Shown here one piece after another: positions 29,765-38,745 of a stretch of 64,000 nucleotides of DNA. The position numbers and the translations under genes were made by a program. This DNA is from Blastomussa wellsi (Eukaryota; Cnidaria; Anthozoa; Scleractinia; Plerogyridae), in contig OX393565.1 of assembly GCA_947652115.1 (NCBI GenBank), positions 13,154,299 to 13,218,298 on the forward strand, read 5' to 3'. How positions within the stretch are numbered: the stretch's first letter is position 1; each line of letters starts with the position of its first letter. A model generated the notes under the pieces. It was not told the origin of the DNA, did not search any database, and saw only the letters and a list, made by a program, of their open reading frames with translations.

Positions 29765-30016
29765 CTATTCAAGAGAAGTCCGCACAGCTCTTGCTCGACC
29801 CCTCCAGGTCCTGCAAGTTCGGCCATATCGTGTGGTCTGCAAAAGATTTTCAAAGTTATTTTCCTGCTGGACCGATATGTCTTCCTCTTGGTTCTCATCA
29901 GAATCCTCACTGATGTCATCATCGCCATCATCCTCTCCGATTTCGTCCAAGACACCATCTTCATTGCCATCATCAATGTCATCATCAACATCAATTATTT
30001 TCTTAGCAATGTCCAT
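29765..30016 (-). CDS. Acidic ORF of the host transposon (left part)
   Basis: An 83-codon frame from 30016. A long Asp/Glu stretch is followed by QTTRYGRTCRTWRGRARAV, a basic tail. An acidic N-terminus before a basic block is common in transposon proteins. It lies just outside Polinton B, inside the outer TIRs. No domain recognised; the protein may have continued across the Polinton insertion site. Confidence 0.3.
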   Translation of the reverse strand: MDIAKKIIDVDDDIDDGNEDGVLDEIGEDDGDDDISEDSDENQEEDISVQQENNFENLLQTTRYGRTCRTWRGRARAVRTSLE

Positions 30017-30071
30017 GGTTTATGAGATCTATTTGCTTCAGTGCTCCTTTTGAATGCTTTAGCTTACGCTC

Positions 30072-30237
30072 AGTAGTAGATCAGGAGGTTAACGAATACC
30101 ACCACGTCGAGCAACCGTTTAGATATTGATCCCAGGAGAAAGAAGCTCGCTTTTTGCTCGCTTCTTTCTCCTGGGAGCAGTAATATCTAAACGGTTGCTC
30201 GAGAGGTGTGTATTCGTTAACCTCCTGATCTACTACT
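30072..30237. repeat. Terminal palindrome, left end of Polinton B
   Basis: A 166-bp imperfect palindrome from AGTAGTAGATC to GATCTACTACT with a central loop of about 15 bases (CTCGCTTTTTGCTCG). The arms differ at one block (ACCACCACGTCG against ACACACCTCTCG), forming a bubble. It equals the reverse complement of the right end (42951-43119) apart from a small deletion near 30128. Confidence 0.9.
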
Positions 30238-30530
30238 TGAAGAACAACCCCTGTCAGGTTCGAACAATTAGACAGAAGCGGCGGAGCCCAATGGTACACG
30301 GAGCAAACAACTGCGAGTGGTTGCTGCGAAATCGGCAAAAGAACTGCGGCAAAAAGTGTGACGGAACATATTGCTCGCAGCATAACTGGCAAATAAAAAC
30401 CATGCAGCTGTGGCATCGGAATTTTGACCGACTATGCGCGCATTGCGGAGGGCACACGCTACAACAGCGGCTTACACGCATAGGGAAAAAAGCAAAGAAA
30501 AATTTTGAACTTGTTTTGCACGAGCTGATG
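30072..30530 (+). repeat. Left terminal inverted repeat of Polinton B
   Basis: Matches 42634-43119 in inverse. It includes the terminal palindrome and most of the zinc-cluster gene, and stops at GAGCTGATG. A deletion of about 25 bases near 30395 separates the arms. Confidence 0.88.
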
Positions 30531-30587
30531 CAAAAAGAGCAAGCATTTAGAGATTTGTATCCAATTAGAGATATGCACACTTATTAA
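30291..30587 (+). CDS. TIR-embedded zinc-cluster protein, left copy
   Basis: Likely start ATG 30291 (MVHGANNCEWLLRNRQ). The longer open frame from 30126 begins inside the terminal palindrome and is unlikely to be used. Cys/His pairs occur in CGKKCDGTYCSQHN and LCAHCGGH, the pattern of a small zinc-binding protein. A basic helical C-terminus follows. The small deletion near 30395 removes the central Cys pair region kept in copy A. The gene crosses the inner edge of the TIR, so its last residues are unique to the left end. Function unknown; being near the promoter-proximal end, it could be an early regulatory or end-binding protein (guess). Confidence 0.5.
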   Translation: MVHGANNCEWLLRNRQKNCGKKCDGTYCSQHNWQIKTMQLWHRNFDRLCAHCGGHTLQQRLTRIGKKAKKNFELVLHELMQKEQAFRDLYPIRDMHTY

Positions 30588-30627
30588 AACAACCAGTTAG
30601 AGATTTGCATCAAAAGCAAATTATACG

Positions 30628-30876
30628 ATGGCTGAGCAAGTAACGTGGCAGGATATAGAACAAGCACTCGCGGAAATTGATATTGAAAAACTGTTAGAAC
30701 AAATAAAACCCGAAACTCGGAATGTGTTAGATGAACGCATACCCCCGGAAGCCCAAGAGCGTCTGCCTGAACCTCTGTTTCCAAAACCCTTCAGACCCAG
30801 AGTACCCCCAAGGCAAAAAAGAACGACAAAAAGCAGCGTTCTAAAATGTTTCATCCAGTCCGTCCACAGAAAGTAA
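30628..30876 (+). CDS. 82-residue ORF between TIR and polymerase
   Basis: ATG 30628. An acidic helical N-terminus (TWQDIEQALAEIDIEKLLEQ) precedes a Pro/Arg-rich section (PFRPRVPPRQKR). It lies between the left TIR and the polymerase. Copy A offers no comparison because its left end is outside the window. The C-terminal codons may be distorted by the nearby deletion that removed the polymerase N-terminus. Function unknown. Confidence 0.45.
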   Translation: MAEQVTWQDIEQALAEIDIEKLLEQIKPETRNVLDERIPPEAQERLPEPLFPKPFRPRVPPRQKRTTKSSVLKCFIQSVHRK

Positions 30877-30895
30877 AATCGAAAGGGGGAGGGAG

Positions 30896-33277
30896 GTGAG
30901 ATGGACGGTCAGAGGGCATGAAGAAAACCTCACAGAGTTTTTCATGGAAAAGATTCGAGACGATGACGAACCGCCGCAAGCCAAAACAAAAAGCTACTCG
31001 CACGCGATCTTGTACGATTTCGAAGCATTTGACGACTCCAACCAGCGGAAGGAGCCCACGACCATGCTTTCGATCGAGAACGTACAAGTACCAATCTCGG
31101 TAAGCATCGGCGACACGCTCGAAAGAGAGCCCACCCACATCTGCGAAAGAGACCCCGCAGAGCTGGTCCGCAAGTTTATGGAAGAGCTGAAGAGGCGCGG
31201 AAAAAACATCAGGACCAAAGTCCGGGCGGAGTTTGTGCCAGAAGACGCGTGTCTGCTGCCGAAAAAGCAGTGGCTAAAACTTGATGAATGGTGCAACCAG
31301 GTGCCTGTCGTCGGGTTCAACTCGGGTATCTACGATCTGAACCTGATCAAAAACCACTTCGCTGGCCACCTTGCTGACACAACCAACAAAATCACAGTGG
31401 CAAAAAAAGGAAAAAAGATTATGTTCTTGCTGACCTGGGGCTTCCGTTTCCTCGACATAATAAATTATCTTGGACCGGGGACCAGCTACGAAAAGTGGGT
31501 CCGAGCCTACGGAAGCACAATGCAGAAATCGTGGCTTCCGTACGAGTGGTTCGATTCGCCCCAAAAGCTCGACTATCCAGGGCACCCAGACTACCCAGAG
31601 TGGTACTTACGTCTGAAGGGCGAGCATGTGCTCTCGAGAGAAGAATGGGAGGGGTGTGTGCGCCTGTTCGAAGAAAAAGGCATGCGCACATTCGCGGACT
31701 GGCTACGTTTTTACAACAATCTCGACGTGGCACCTGGCCTCGAGGCTTTGGAAAAGATGCGGGCCTTCTACACCGAAAAAGGAATCGACATCTTCAAAGA
31801 CGCGGTCAGCATTTCGGGAGTGAGTTTGCACAACTTACTCCGGGGAACGGTCGAGAAAGGCGCGGATCTCTGGAGTCCAGGGCAAGAAGCATATGAGATG
31901 TTGAAAGGCGCTGTAGTCGGAGGCCCGAGCATCGTTTTCACACGCTACCACGAAGCCGGTGTGACAAAGATAAGATCGTACCAACGAAAAGATGCCCGCC
32001 TGTGCGAAAAGATTTTGGGTTACGACGCCAACGCCGTCTATCTTTCAACCATGTTGAGAGAAATGCCTTGCGGGAAGGAAAGGGTCATCCACTACGCCGA
32101 AGACGACGACTCCCAAGCGGAGGTGGTGGTGCCAGAGCTAACACGCAGGCTCAAAGAAGGAAAATGGTTCGGATTTGCCGAAGTCGATATAGAGATTCCG
32201 GAGCACCTGCGCCCAAAGTTCGAGGAAATGTGCCCGTTCTTCTACAACAAAAAGGTGCCGGACGAAGTGTTCCCGGAACATATGTTCGAATACTTGCGCC
32301 AAACAGGCAGAAATCGCGGAGACGGGAAAAAACTCGTGGGTGCTTTGTCCGCAGGGAGACTTTTGCTCTTTGCTCCTCTGTTGCGTTGGTACTTGGACCA
32401 CGGGGCGGTAATCACACGTGTCCACAGGACAATCAACTACAAGCCAGGCAAGATATTTCCGTGGTTCGTCGACGAAGTCACCGAGGCGCGGCGGACAGGA
32501 GACGTGGAAAAAAGCAAGGCCCTGCTGGCAGACGTTTTCAAGCTGCTTGGGAATAGCGGGTACGGAAAGCTCATCGAAGCGTTGGAGCGGCAGACAAGCG
32601 TAATTTACACCAAAGATGAGAAGGTGGTCGACAGAGCCTTGCGAAGCGCGTATTTCTCCGACCTTGATGAGATCGAGCAGGCCTTTGAGCTGGAAAGCCG
32701 CAAGCCAAGGATAACAATCAGGCGGCCGTTTCAGGTAGGAATCGCCGTCTACCAACTGGCCAAGTTGCGGATGCTGGAATTCTACTACGATTTCCTCGAC
32801 AGGTATTTCGACAGAAAAGATTTTGAGCTGATGGACACAGACAGTAACTACATGGTCATCTCCGCGGAGCGGCTAGAGGATCTTGTCAGACCGGAGCTGC
32901 GAGCGGAATTCGAGACGCAGAAGCAGCAGTGGCTGGCTTGGGACAAATGGAGCGGCCGCACGCCCGGGCTCTTCAAACTCGAGTGCGAGGGGAGCCGGAT
33001 GATCGCGCTCTGCTCAAAGTGTTACTTCGTCGAGGAAGCGGGCGAAAAAAAGACGTTCAGCACGAAAGGGATGTCGAAGAGGCAAAACGAGATAACCTGG
33101 CAGCGTTTCAAGGCAGCTTTGGAAGGAAACAAGGTTATGGCAACCAACAGAGGTTTCACGATGAGTGACGGTCAGATGGTTACTTACGAGCAGCAGAAAC
33201 TGGGGCTGAGCTCTTACTACGACAAAAGGTGGGTGCTGCCCGACGGAATTCACACAGAACCAATAGAATTTCACTAG
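30896..33277 (+). CDS. Type B DNA polymerase, copy B (N-terminus deleted)
   Basis: A 793-codon open frame. Exonuclease motifs are DFEAF (Asp41), GFNSGIYDLNL (about residues 139-149) and YNNLDV (about 272). Polymerase motif A is GYDANAVYL (Asp377), motif B KLLGNSGYG (Asn553) and motif C DTDS (647-650). A late KCYF matches the KxY element. The insertions around EVDIEIPE suggest a protein-primed (viral/organellar) B-family enzyme that copies the element. Compared with copy A, about 900 bases encoding the finger and Cys/His region are missing, and two residues before DTDS differ. The start chosen is simply the first ATG after the deletion. Its stop overlaps the convergent integrase stop by 4 bases. 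Confidence 0.9.
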   Translation: MRWTVRGHEENLTEFFMEKIRDDDEPPQAKTKSYSHAILYDFEAFDDSNQRKEPTTMLSIENVQVPISVSIGDTLEREPTHICERDPAELVRKFMEELKRRGKNIRTKVRAEFVPEDACLLPKKQWLKLDEWCNQVPVVGFNSGIYDLNLIKNHFAGHLADTTNKITVAKKGKKIMFLLTWGFRFLDIINYLGPGTSYEKWVRAYGSTMQKSWLPYEWFDSPQKLDYPGHPDYPEWYLRLKGEHVLSREEWEGCVRLFEEKGMRTFADWLRFYNNLDVAPGLEALEKMRAFYTEKGIDIFKDAVSISGVSLHNLLRGTVEKGADLWSPGQEAYEMLKGAVVGGPSIVFTRYHEAGVTKIRSYQRKDARLCEKILGYDANAVYLSTMLREMPCGKERVIHYAEDDDSQAEVVVPELTRRLKEGKWFGFAEVDIEIPEHLRPKFEEMCPFFYNKKVPDEVFPEHMFEYLRQTGRNRGDGKKLVGALSAGRLLLFAPLLRWYLDHGAVITRVHRTINYKPGKIFPWFVDEVTEARRTGDVEKSKALLADVFKLLGNSGYGKLIEALERQTSVIYTKDEKVVDRALRSAYFSDLDEIEQAFELESRKPRITIRRPFQVGIAVYQLAKLRMLEFYYDFLDRYFDRKDFELMDTDSNYMVISAERLEDLVRPELRAEFETQKQQWLAWDKWSGRTPGLFKLECEGSRMIALCSKCYFVEEAGEKKTFSTKGMSKRQNEITWQRFKAALEGNKVMATNRGFTMSDGQMVTYEQQKLGLSSYYDKRWVLPDGIHTEPIEFH

Positions 33278-34218
33278 ATGTCAGACGGAGGAAGAGTGGT
33301 GTTTGGTGGGACAACCAGCAGCTCTTCACGCACAAAACCGCGCCCTGGTCCGTCGCGCAAATAGTAGAGAACAGTGTTGAAAACTTTCAACGACCAGATC
33401 GGATCTGTGGTCCTTCTTCCCCCACCTTCCAACTCTCCTGGTTGGAAGAGATAGCGAACTTGGAAAAGAGAGGGGAGGATTTTTTCGGCTTTCCCAACTG
33501 GCCGAAAATAAGGAGTTGAGGGCTGCGCAGAAACAGTGTTTACTTTGATTGCTTCCGCAGGTTTTTTCCCCGTCAGCCGGGTGACTTCGTTGTTCAAAGC
33601 CAAAACAACTTCAGGAAGTCTTTTCACCCACGTAGTGGACCGCTCGCCCTCAGGCAGACGCATTTCCACGGCGTACTGGTGCCCGAACAAGCGTTCGGCA
33701 AGGTTGCGGTTGAAACGTTCAACAATGGCCTGGTCGCGGTGAATGTCAACAAGTCCGCGCCGGATATTGGTTTTGTGCTTTTCCATTTCTTTTGAACGGC
33801 GCCCATGAATTCGTGCCCGGGGTCAACCTGCAGCATTTTTGGCCATTTCAAAGGCCCGCGCTTGAAAATCTTCTGAAAGGCCTGGGCGACCTCATCGGAA
33901 GTTTTCGAAGTCAAGGGCTCGGCCTCTTTGAAGCGGCTGGCCACGTCGACGACGGTCAGCGCGTATTTGCCCGTTGGGCAGCTTGTCGTGTGGCAGAAAA
34001 AGAAGGTCCGCCTGGTGGACTGCGTTGGGTGTGGACACGTCGAATTTTGGCCGAGGAATGCGCCTCGGAGCGAGCATCTGCCAGAGGGCTTGCTTCACCA
34101 GCCACTTTTTTGCGGTGTCTTCCGGTACCTTGGCGGCCTCAGATAATTTTTTAAAAGCGGCAAGGCCTTTCCAATAGCCCCCCGGGCCGTAGTATATCTT
34201 TGCGAGTTTGGCATCCAT
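33274..34218 (-). pseudogene. Retroviral-type integrase, copy B (two frameshifts)
   Basis: ATG at 34218. The N-terminal helical part (YYGPGGYWKGLAAFKKL) is followed by the catalytic core with HQADLLFLP, LQVDPGHEF and RDQAIVERFN carrying the D, D and E. The C-terminal part includes VRYLFQPGELEGG. Frames change near 33960 (after the first Asp) and near 33790 (before the Glu helix). Unlike copy A there is no LINE insertion and the true C-terminus is present. The 5-bp flank of this element is consistent with a retroviral-like integrase, which makes 4-6 bp duplications. Confidence 0.88.
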
Positions 34219-34239
34219 CACTAAAAGAGCAAAAAAAGT

Positions 34240-34665
34240 TTAAAGGAACCGGAAGGCTGCGCAGTCCAGAGCGAGAGCCCCGGCGCCAACGAAAACAAGT
34301 TCACCATTTTTTTGCTGCTCGCTTGGATGAAAGAAATCAGAGAACTTGGGCTCTTTGGGAGGTGCCATGCGCTTGTCAGGGTGCGCCTGATTGTAGAGTT
34401 TGAAAGTGTAGTCAGTGTTGGTGAAGTTCTGCTTGGCCTCTGCCTTTATCTGCGCGTTTGTTGCAATCCAGTCGAGAAGTTTGGTGCGGTCACGCATGTA
34501 TTTTGCGTACGCAGCTTGATACGCCTCGAGAGCTTTATCGTGGCGCACTTTTTCTTCAAGTGCAGCTTTATCACCGCCCCCAAAAGCCCTCGCGAGATAA
34601 TTGCCGCCGATGAAAGCCGCTGCGTTCAACACAGCCCCGCCAACCATAATCGCGACACTTGCCAT
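34240..34665 (-). CDS. Small membrane-anchored Polinton protein, copy B
   Basis: Intact 141 codons from 34665. It has a hydrophobic Gly/Ala-rich N-terminal anchor, a charged helix and a tail with PPKEPKFSDFFHPSEQQ and a short hydrophobic end. The copy A orthologue has a stop. It starts shortly after the small membrane gene 34687-34908 on the same strand. Function unknown; probably a virion membrane or minor structural protein. Confidence 0.65.
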   Translation of the reverse strand: MASVAIMVGGAVLNAAAFIGGNYLARAFGGGDKAALEEKVRHDKALEAYQAAYAKYMRDRTKLLDWIATNAQIKAEAKQNFTNTDYTFKLYNQAHPDKRMAPPKEPKFSDFFHPSEQQKNGELVFVGAGALALDCAAFRFL

Positions 34666-34686
34666 TTTTTTCTTATATTTATATTT

Positions 34687-34908
34687 TCAAATGTTGGTGG
34701 GAAGGATTTTCTGGTCCTCCAGGTACTTTTTGAGCGCAACGCTCCCCGCCATGACAGCTGTGAACATTGCGTAGTTTTCGATAGAATTAGAAGGGTCACC
34801 TGTAAAACTTTTCTTGAACGTTTTTTTGGCCACCCAGCCTATGCCAGCAGCGAGGCCGACGAGGGTGGCGGCATCCATGACGGTTCTGACGAGCTTGTTG
34901 TCTGACAT
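34687..34908 (-). CDS. 73-residue single-span membrane protein
   Basis: Intact frame. The N-terminal half has ATLVGLAAGIGWVAKK, and a second hydrophobic stretch is MFTAVMAGSVAL. The promoter-like motif TTTAATTGAAATTATTTC lies 26 bases upstream. The copy A version has an internal deletion. Function unknown. Confidence 0.6.
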   Translation of the reverse strand: MSDNKLVRTVMDAATLVGLAAGIGWVAKKTFKKSFTGDPSNSIENYAMFTAVMAGSVALKKYLEDQKILPTNI

Positions 34909-34930
34909 GTTGGTTATAGATAATAGAAAA

Positions 34931-35144
34931 TTATTTAATTGAAATTATTTCTCTCCTTCCACTTAGCTCTTGCACACCTTCCCCCTCTTCCTCATCTTCC
35001 TCCTCAGTCTCGAATAGATCAGGATTTTTGGAAATCCAATAGATAGTTTCAAGGCAATTCTGCGTAAATGTCGCCCAAATAAAGCCAATGCCTGAAACGG
35101 CTACGAGGCTTACGAGGCTGTTGGAAGTTTAGGCGTTGCCACAT
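34931..35144 (-). pseudogene. Small membrane protein with acidic tail, copy B (frameshift)
   Basis: From ATG 35144 a frame change near 35127 leads into a hydrophobic segment (AVSGIGFIWATFTQN) and an acidic tail (TEEEDEEEGEGVQ), ending at 34931 inside the next promoter motif. Too short and broken for automatic detection, but supported by the copy A match at 5047-5205. Confidence 0.5.
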
Positions 35145-35187
35145 TTTGATATACAACACCAAAAATATATTTAAATGAATTTCACCT

Positions 35188-35654
35188 CTAGTCCATCGGG
35201 CGAATGCCTTTTTTGGGTTGTGGTGATGGCTGCGGAGATGCTTGCATCACCTGTGGCGCAGGTGCCGACGCAGTTGCCCGTTCCTTTTTAAAAAAGGCTC
35301 GGATGTCTTCACGATTGACATAAGTTGTAACAAGCGTTGCGCCAATTCCAATGATAGAGATCCATTGGGTTGTGCTGAGACCATTTGAGACTTTGGAATC
35401 AGCTGCAACAGGCTCTGGTGCGGGCGCACGATCAGGCGCAGATTTTTTTTTTTATTCTCGTTTGCGATTTTCTCGAGATAAGCTTTTTTCTGTGATTCGC
35501 GGGCCAACCGAGTTCTTTCAGCAACCATTTTACCAGCAGCCACTCGCTTGGGATTTTTTGCGGGCTTTGTAGCCGGAATTTGTGAAGTTACTTGGCTTTC
35601 CAGTGGTTTAGGGCTTGCTTGGGCGGTCGGGTGCTGCTGCTGTTCTTCAACCAT
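35188..35654 (-). pseudogene. Basic protein with C-terminal membrane segment, copy B (A-run frameshift)
   Basis: The N-terminus and the block NPKRVAAGKMVAERTRLAR match copy A (5222-5641). The frame is lost at a run of 10 A near 35447-35457. The C-terminal part, with a membrane-like IISIIGIGATLV-type segment and IRPMD, continues in another frame to the stop at 35188. A virion-type protein is inferred from its neighbours. Confidence 0.6.
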
Positions 35655-35725
35655 TGTTACTTGGAAACAAATATATATTTAATTAAAAAATTTTTTGTGA
35701 GGAATTGCTGCCTATTTCTGAGGAA

Positions 35726-36271
35726 TTATTCAGCAGTTGGTGAGGAAAGCTCGGTAACCGTTTTTGCAAAGGGCTCTAAATCAATGTGTTTTGTTGTGAT
35801 CAGCGCCGCGTTGGCCACAGCGAGAAAACGTCCGCACTTTAAAGCAATGGTGCCGGCCAGGTTGGAGAGCTCTTTGTTGATGATGTAGTCGTTTCTGAGT
35901 TCTTTTTGATAAGCATCGATATCTTTGACGTCGACGGCCATTCCGACCGCTTTGGTCACAAGAAAAATGAAGCTGTCGATCAAACTGTCAGTTGTCTTTG
36001 AGCCCACGTATGCCTCTTACCGTTTGGTGAATTTCTCGACATCTTCGTCTGAGAGGCGCTTGACCTGCTCGTGTGTTAACTGCACACCGAGGGCTTCTTT
36101 GGATTTTCCTGTCGACACCAGCACGGCCAACTGCTCACGAAGGGCAGGAATATCAGGCTGCACTGAAGCAACTGAAGAGACATTGTCGGGCGCGCTCGTT
36201 GGCTCAGCTTCAAGCAAGCTCAAAACGTCGGTCATGCAGTCTTCGAATGCGCTCGTTGATTGTGTCTCCAT
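35726..36271 (-). pseudogene. Conserved unknown Polinton protein, copy B
   Basis: ATG 36271. It shares QLTHEQVKRL, EAYVGSKTT and RNDYIINKELSNLAG with copy A, but a stop at about 36017-36019 splits the frame, a different site from the stop in copy A. The N-terminal 30 residues differ between the copies. It lies next to the ATPase. Confidence 0.65.
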
Positions 36272-36291
36272 TTTGTATAGGCTGTAAATTT

Positions 36292-36884
36292 TTAATTGAG
36301 CTTTAATTTTATTCCGAAAGGGTGCCGAAGTGTGAACTCAAGGAAGGAAAATTTATTTTTTTTCAACGTCTAAATGTATTCTTTGTACTCATCTTGAGAA
36401 AGTTCGCCGGCGAAATCTTCAAAAACCGATTTCAAAGTCTTCCATGAGTGCGTATAGAAAAGCACAACCGCAGATACGTTTTCGCGGAAAGAAGCTGTGA
36501 TGCTGGTCATCTTTTGGGTGAGCACCCACACGCTGAGTCCTGTGTGGCGGGCGCTGAATGCGAGATTGACCAGCTGGCCTGTGCGCTTTTTCACATCTTT
36601 CGAGGCTGCGCAGTCAGCGTGGATTATGAGCGCGTTGGTGCCCTCCAAAAACCAGCAGACAAGCTTCAACCAGGGTTCAACGTCATTCTCATAACATAAA
36701 AACGCGGGTCAGCCTCAGCGAAGCCATGAAAAGTCTTGATATACGCGAATGTCGGGCAGATGAGCACGATGAAGTCAAACTTGCCGCGGAAAGGGCCGCA
36801 GAGCTGATCAACCACAAACCTTGATTTGCCTGAATTCGTCGGCCCAATAACGAGAGCGTTGAACGGTATGTTGTTTGGATCCAT
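36292..36884 (-). pseudogene. Packaging ATPase, copy B (Walker B altered, broken)
   Basis: ATG 36884. Walker A GPTNSGKS is intact. A frame change lies near 36690. The strand that should carry the Walker B acidic pair reads ALIIHADC, against ALIILDDC in copy A, so one acidic residue is lost. A stop near 36372 precedes the last 30 codons, which still read LRHPFG in frame to 36292. The enzyme is inactive by several criteria. Confidence 0.85.
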
Positions 36885-36890
36885 TTCTAT

Positions 36891-37485
36891 TCTAGGTTTT
36901 CAAGTGACGTCATAAAATTTTAAAAACAAAATTCGCTGGGCCAGCTTAACTTTTATTGTCATCACGTGAAAGATATCCTAAAAATATATTTATTCACAAG
37001 GTTCCAGCAAGATAGTGCCCTTTGTGTTTGAAATACAGCATGTTGAATTTTCGAGATTTCCACCGTACGTGACTTCACAATGGCGCCGTGACAAATCTCT
37101 CGTGCTCTAAGAAAAGGTATTTTCGCAAAATTTTAGCAGTTTAAACAGTTCAAGTATTAGGAAAGATGTGTATGTGAATATACACTAGATCGTGAGGAAA
37201 GAGCAGTCGCTTCCATAGCAAAACTCAGTGCCAGATGTTTTCTTTGATTTCCGGCCGCCATGTTGGTGCCCATCAAGCTGGGCACCAACATGGCGTTTCC
37301 ATACTGAGCTCTATCAATTTGCGAGAAATGCTTCGGCAAATAACTCACAAATGGTGTACCGCACAGACCTGAGACTTGGGAGCTGTTGTTTACCTATTAA
37401 TATTTTATAACATTTGAATTTATCAGATTTTTTCATTGCATGGTTTCGAGTTTATTTTTTGATGGCGTGACAGTGAAAACCACCT
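36891..37485. mobile_element. 595-bp MITE inserted after the capsid stop codon
   Basis: Absent at the corresponding place in copy A. It has ends with GGTTTTCA and its inverse, flanked by AT (36889-36890, 37486-37487). The left end continues AGTGACGTCA, like the ISL2EU-type element at 50632. A central near-palindrome lies around GCCATGTTGGTGCCC / GGGCACCAACATGGC (about 37257-37294). A 2-bp AT duplication is what ISL2EU elements make. Confidence 0.7.
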
Positions 37486-37488
37486 ATA

Positions 37489-38700
37489 TTAGTTTTGCAC
37501 AGATTCTAATTGCTGCCCCAATATAATCATTTGCGAGTCACTAATCACGAAAACGTGGCCGTTCACATTGCCTGAGCCACTGAGATTTCGCTCGAGCTCG
37601 AGCTGAAGCCCGTCTTGTGTGTTTACGAGGCGCGTGCCGCTGCCGTGCATTGCGTGATCCGCCATTGAGCGCAAATCGACCAGAAGCCCGAACTTGTCAT
37701 CGGTGTAGAACTTTTTCAGATTCACGTGCTGTGTTTTGTTTTTTGTCTTGCCAAAGAAGCGGTCAAGTTCGCCCCAAATATCTTTGCCTTCGATGCCGTT
37801 GTTGTAGAGCCAGTTGGGTGAGCCATTCACCGTAACAGCGACTTTCGTCAGGTCTGGGTTAATGTACTTTTCTGAATCCCTGGTGCCGGCTGTGTAGGGC
37901 TCAATGAAGAGAAGAAGAATGCCTTTCAGGGACCTTCTCTGGAGGTTTACTCTGAGGTTTATCCTTGAGTCAGTGGTTTTTGAGAAGGTGGCCACCTGAT
38001 CCCGCATCACATGGTCGTATAACAACTCCTTTCCCGCGGAGTAAACGCTGCGCGCGTCGTCCGCCAAGGTCTTGCTTCTCAGCATTTCGTACTCGAGCTG
38101 GATGTTTCTCAGCTTGTATTTCAGTTTATCCGGATCAGAACCTTTGACAACCTGCGAGGCCGGCGCAAGGGTCAGCTCAAACACGAGGTCGTGAAAGAGA
38201 GCTTGGGGATAAAAGACTCAGTGGTCTTTCAGGATCGACACGCGTCGACACCCGCGTCGACACCCGAGGTTTTTTTTAACTCCCGCTCTTGAGCGGATCT
38301 TGCAGAGGTCCTCAGTCTGGATGCCCTCGAGTAGTATGTTGTCCCACTCCTCTTGCGAGAGGAAAAGGTCCTCCCAGATCTTGTAGATGTCATAATTCAA
38401 CGTGAACTGAAGTGTGGTTCCAACGTACTTCACAACCAGCTTGTCGACCAGAGCACGTGTGACGTTTTGAACGAGGAAGTTGTCTGGGCGCCCTCCATCC
38501 AAGTCGATGTTGAAAAGCAGTGCGAGCGAGCCGGGCACGAGGACCTGGTGCTCATTAAGCTTGGGAACTGTTACATACAATGTCTCGCTGGGGCTGGCTT
38601 CGCTACGATCAAAGGTGATGCGCTTGACCGCGCGCTCGGCTTTCATCGCGCCTAAATTTTTGTCGTTGTGCGTTGGACGAAGGTTTGCTTGCACCGCCAT
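37489..38700 (-). pseudogene. Putative double jelly-roll major capsid protein, copy B
   Basis: ATG 38700. The N-terminal 160 codons are open. A small deletion and frame change near 38260-38290 and a stop near 38219 separate them from the C-terminal open frame (38184-37489), which is longer and better preserved than in copy A. Strand-like segments include RINLRVNLQRRSLKGILLLF and HVFVISDSQM. The fold is inferred from size, composition and the position between the ATPase and the divergent promoter. Confidence 0.55.
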
Positions 38701-38745
38701 TTTGTATTAAATAGAAAAATATTTTTGTTCAATACACAATGGCGG
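38694..38745. promoter_or_regulatory. Divergent palindromic promoter, copy B
   Basis: Same layout as 8094-8155: CCGCCAT on one side, ATGGCGG on the other, and AAAAATATTTTT in the middle. The gap is 38 bases here against 45 in copy A, but the symmetry is kept. Confidence 0.55.

Noticed and set aside
30081..30416. Minus-strand 111-codon ORF in the left TIR, and its mirror at 42796-43065
   Set aside because: Antisense to the zinc-cluster gene and crossing the palindrome; no conserved pattern of its own.
35440..35460. Programmed slippage at the A run in the 35188-35654 gene
   Set aside because: Copy A encodes the same protein without a shift, so this is a private lesion or a sequencing error.
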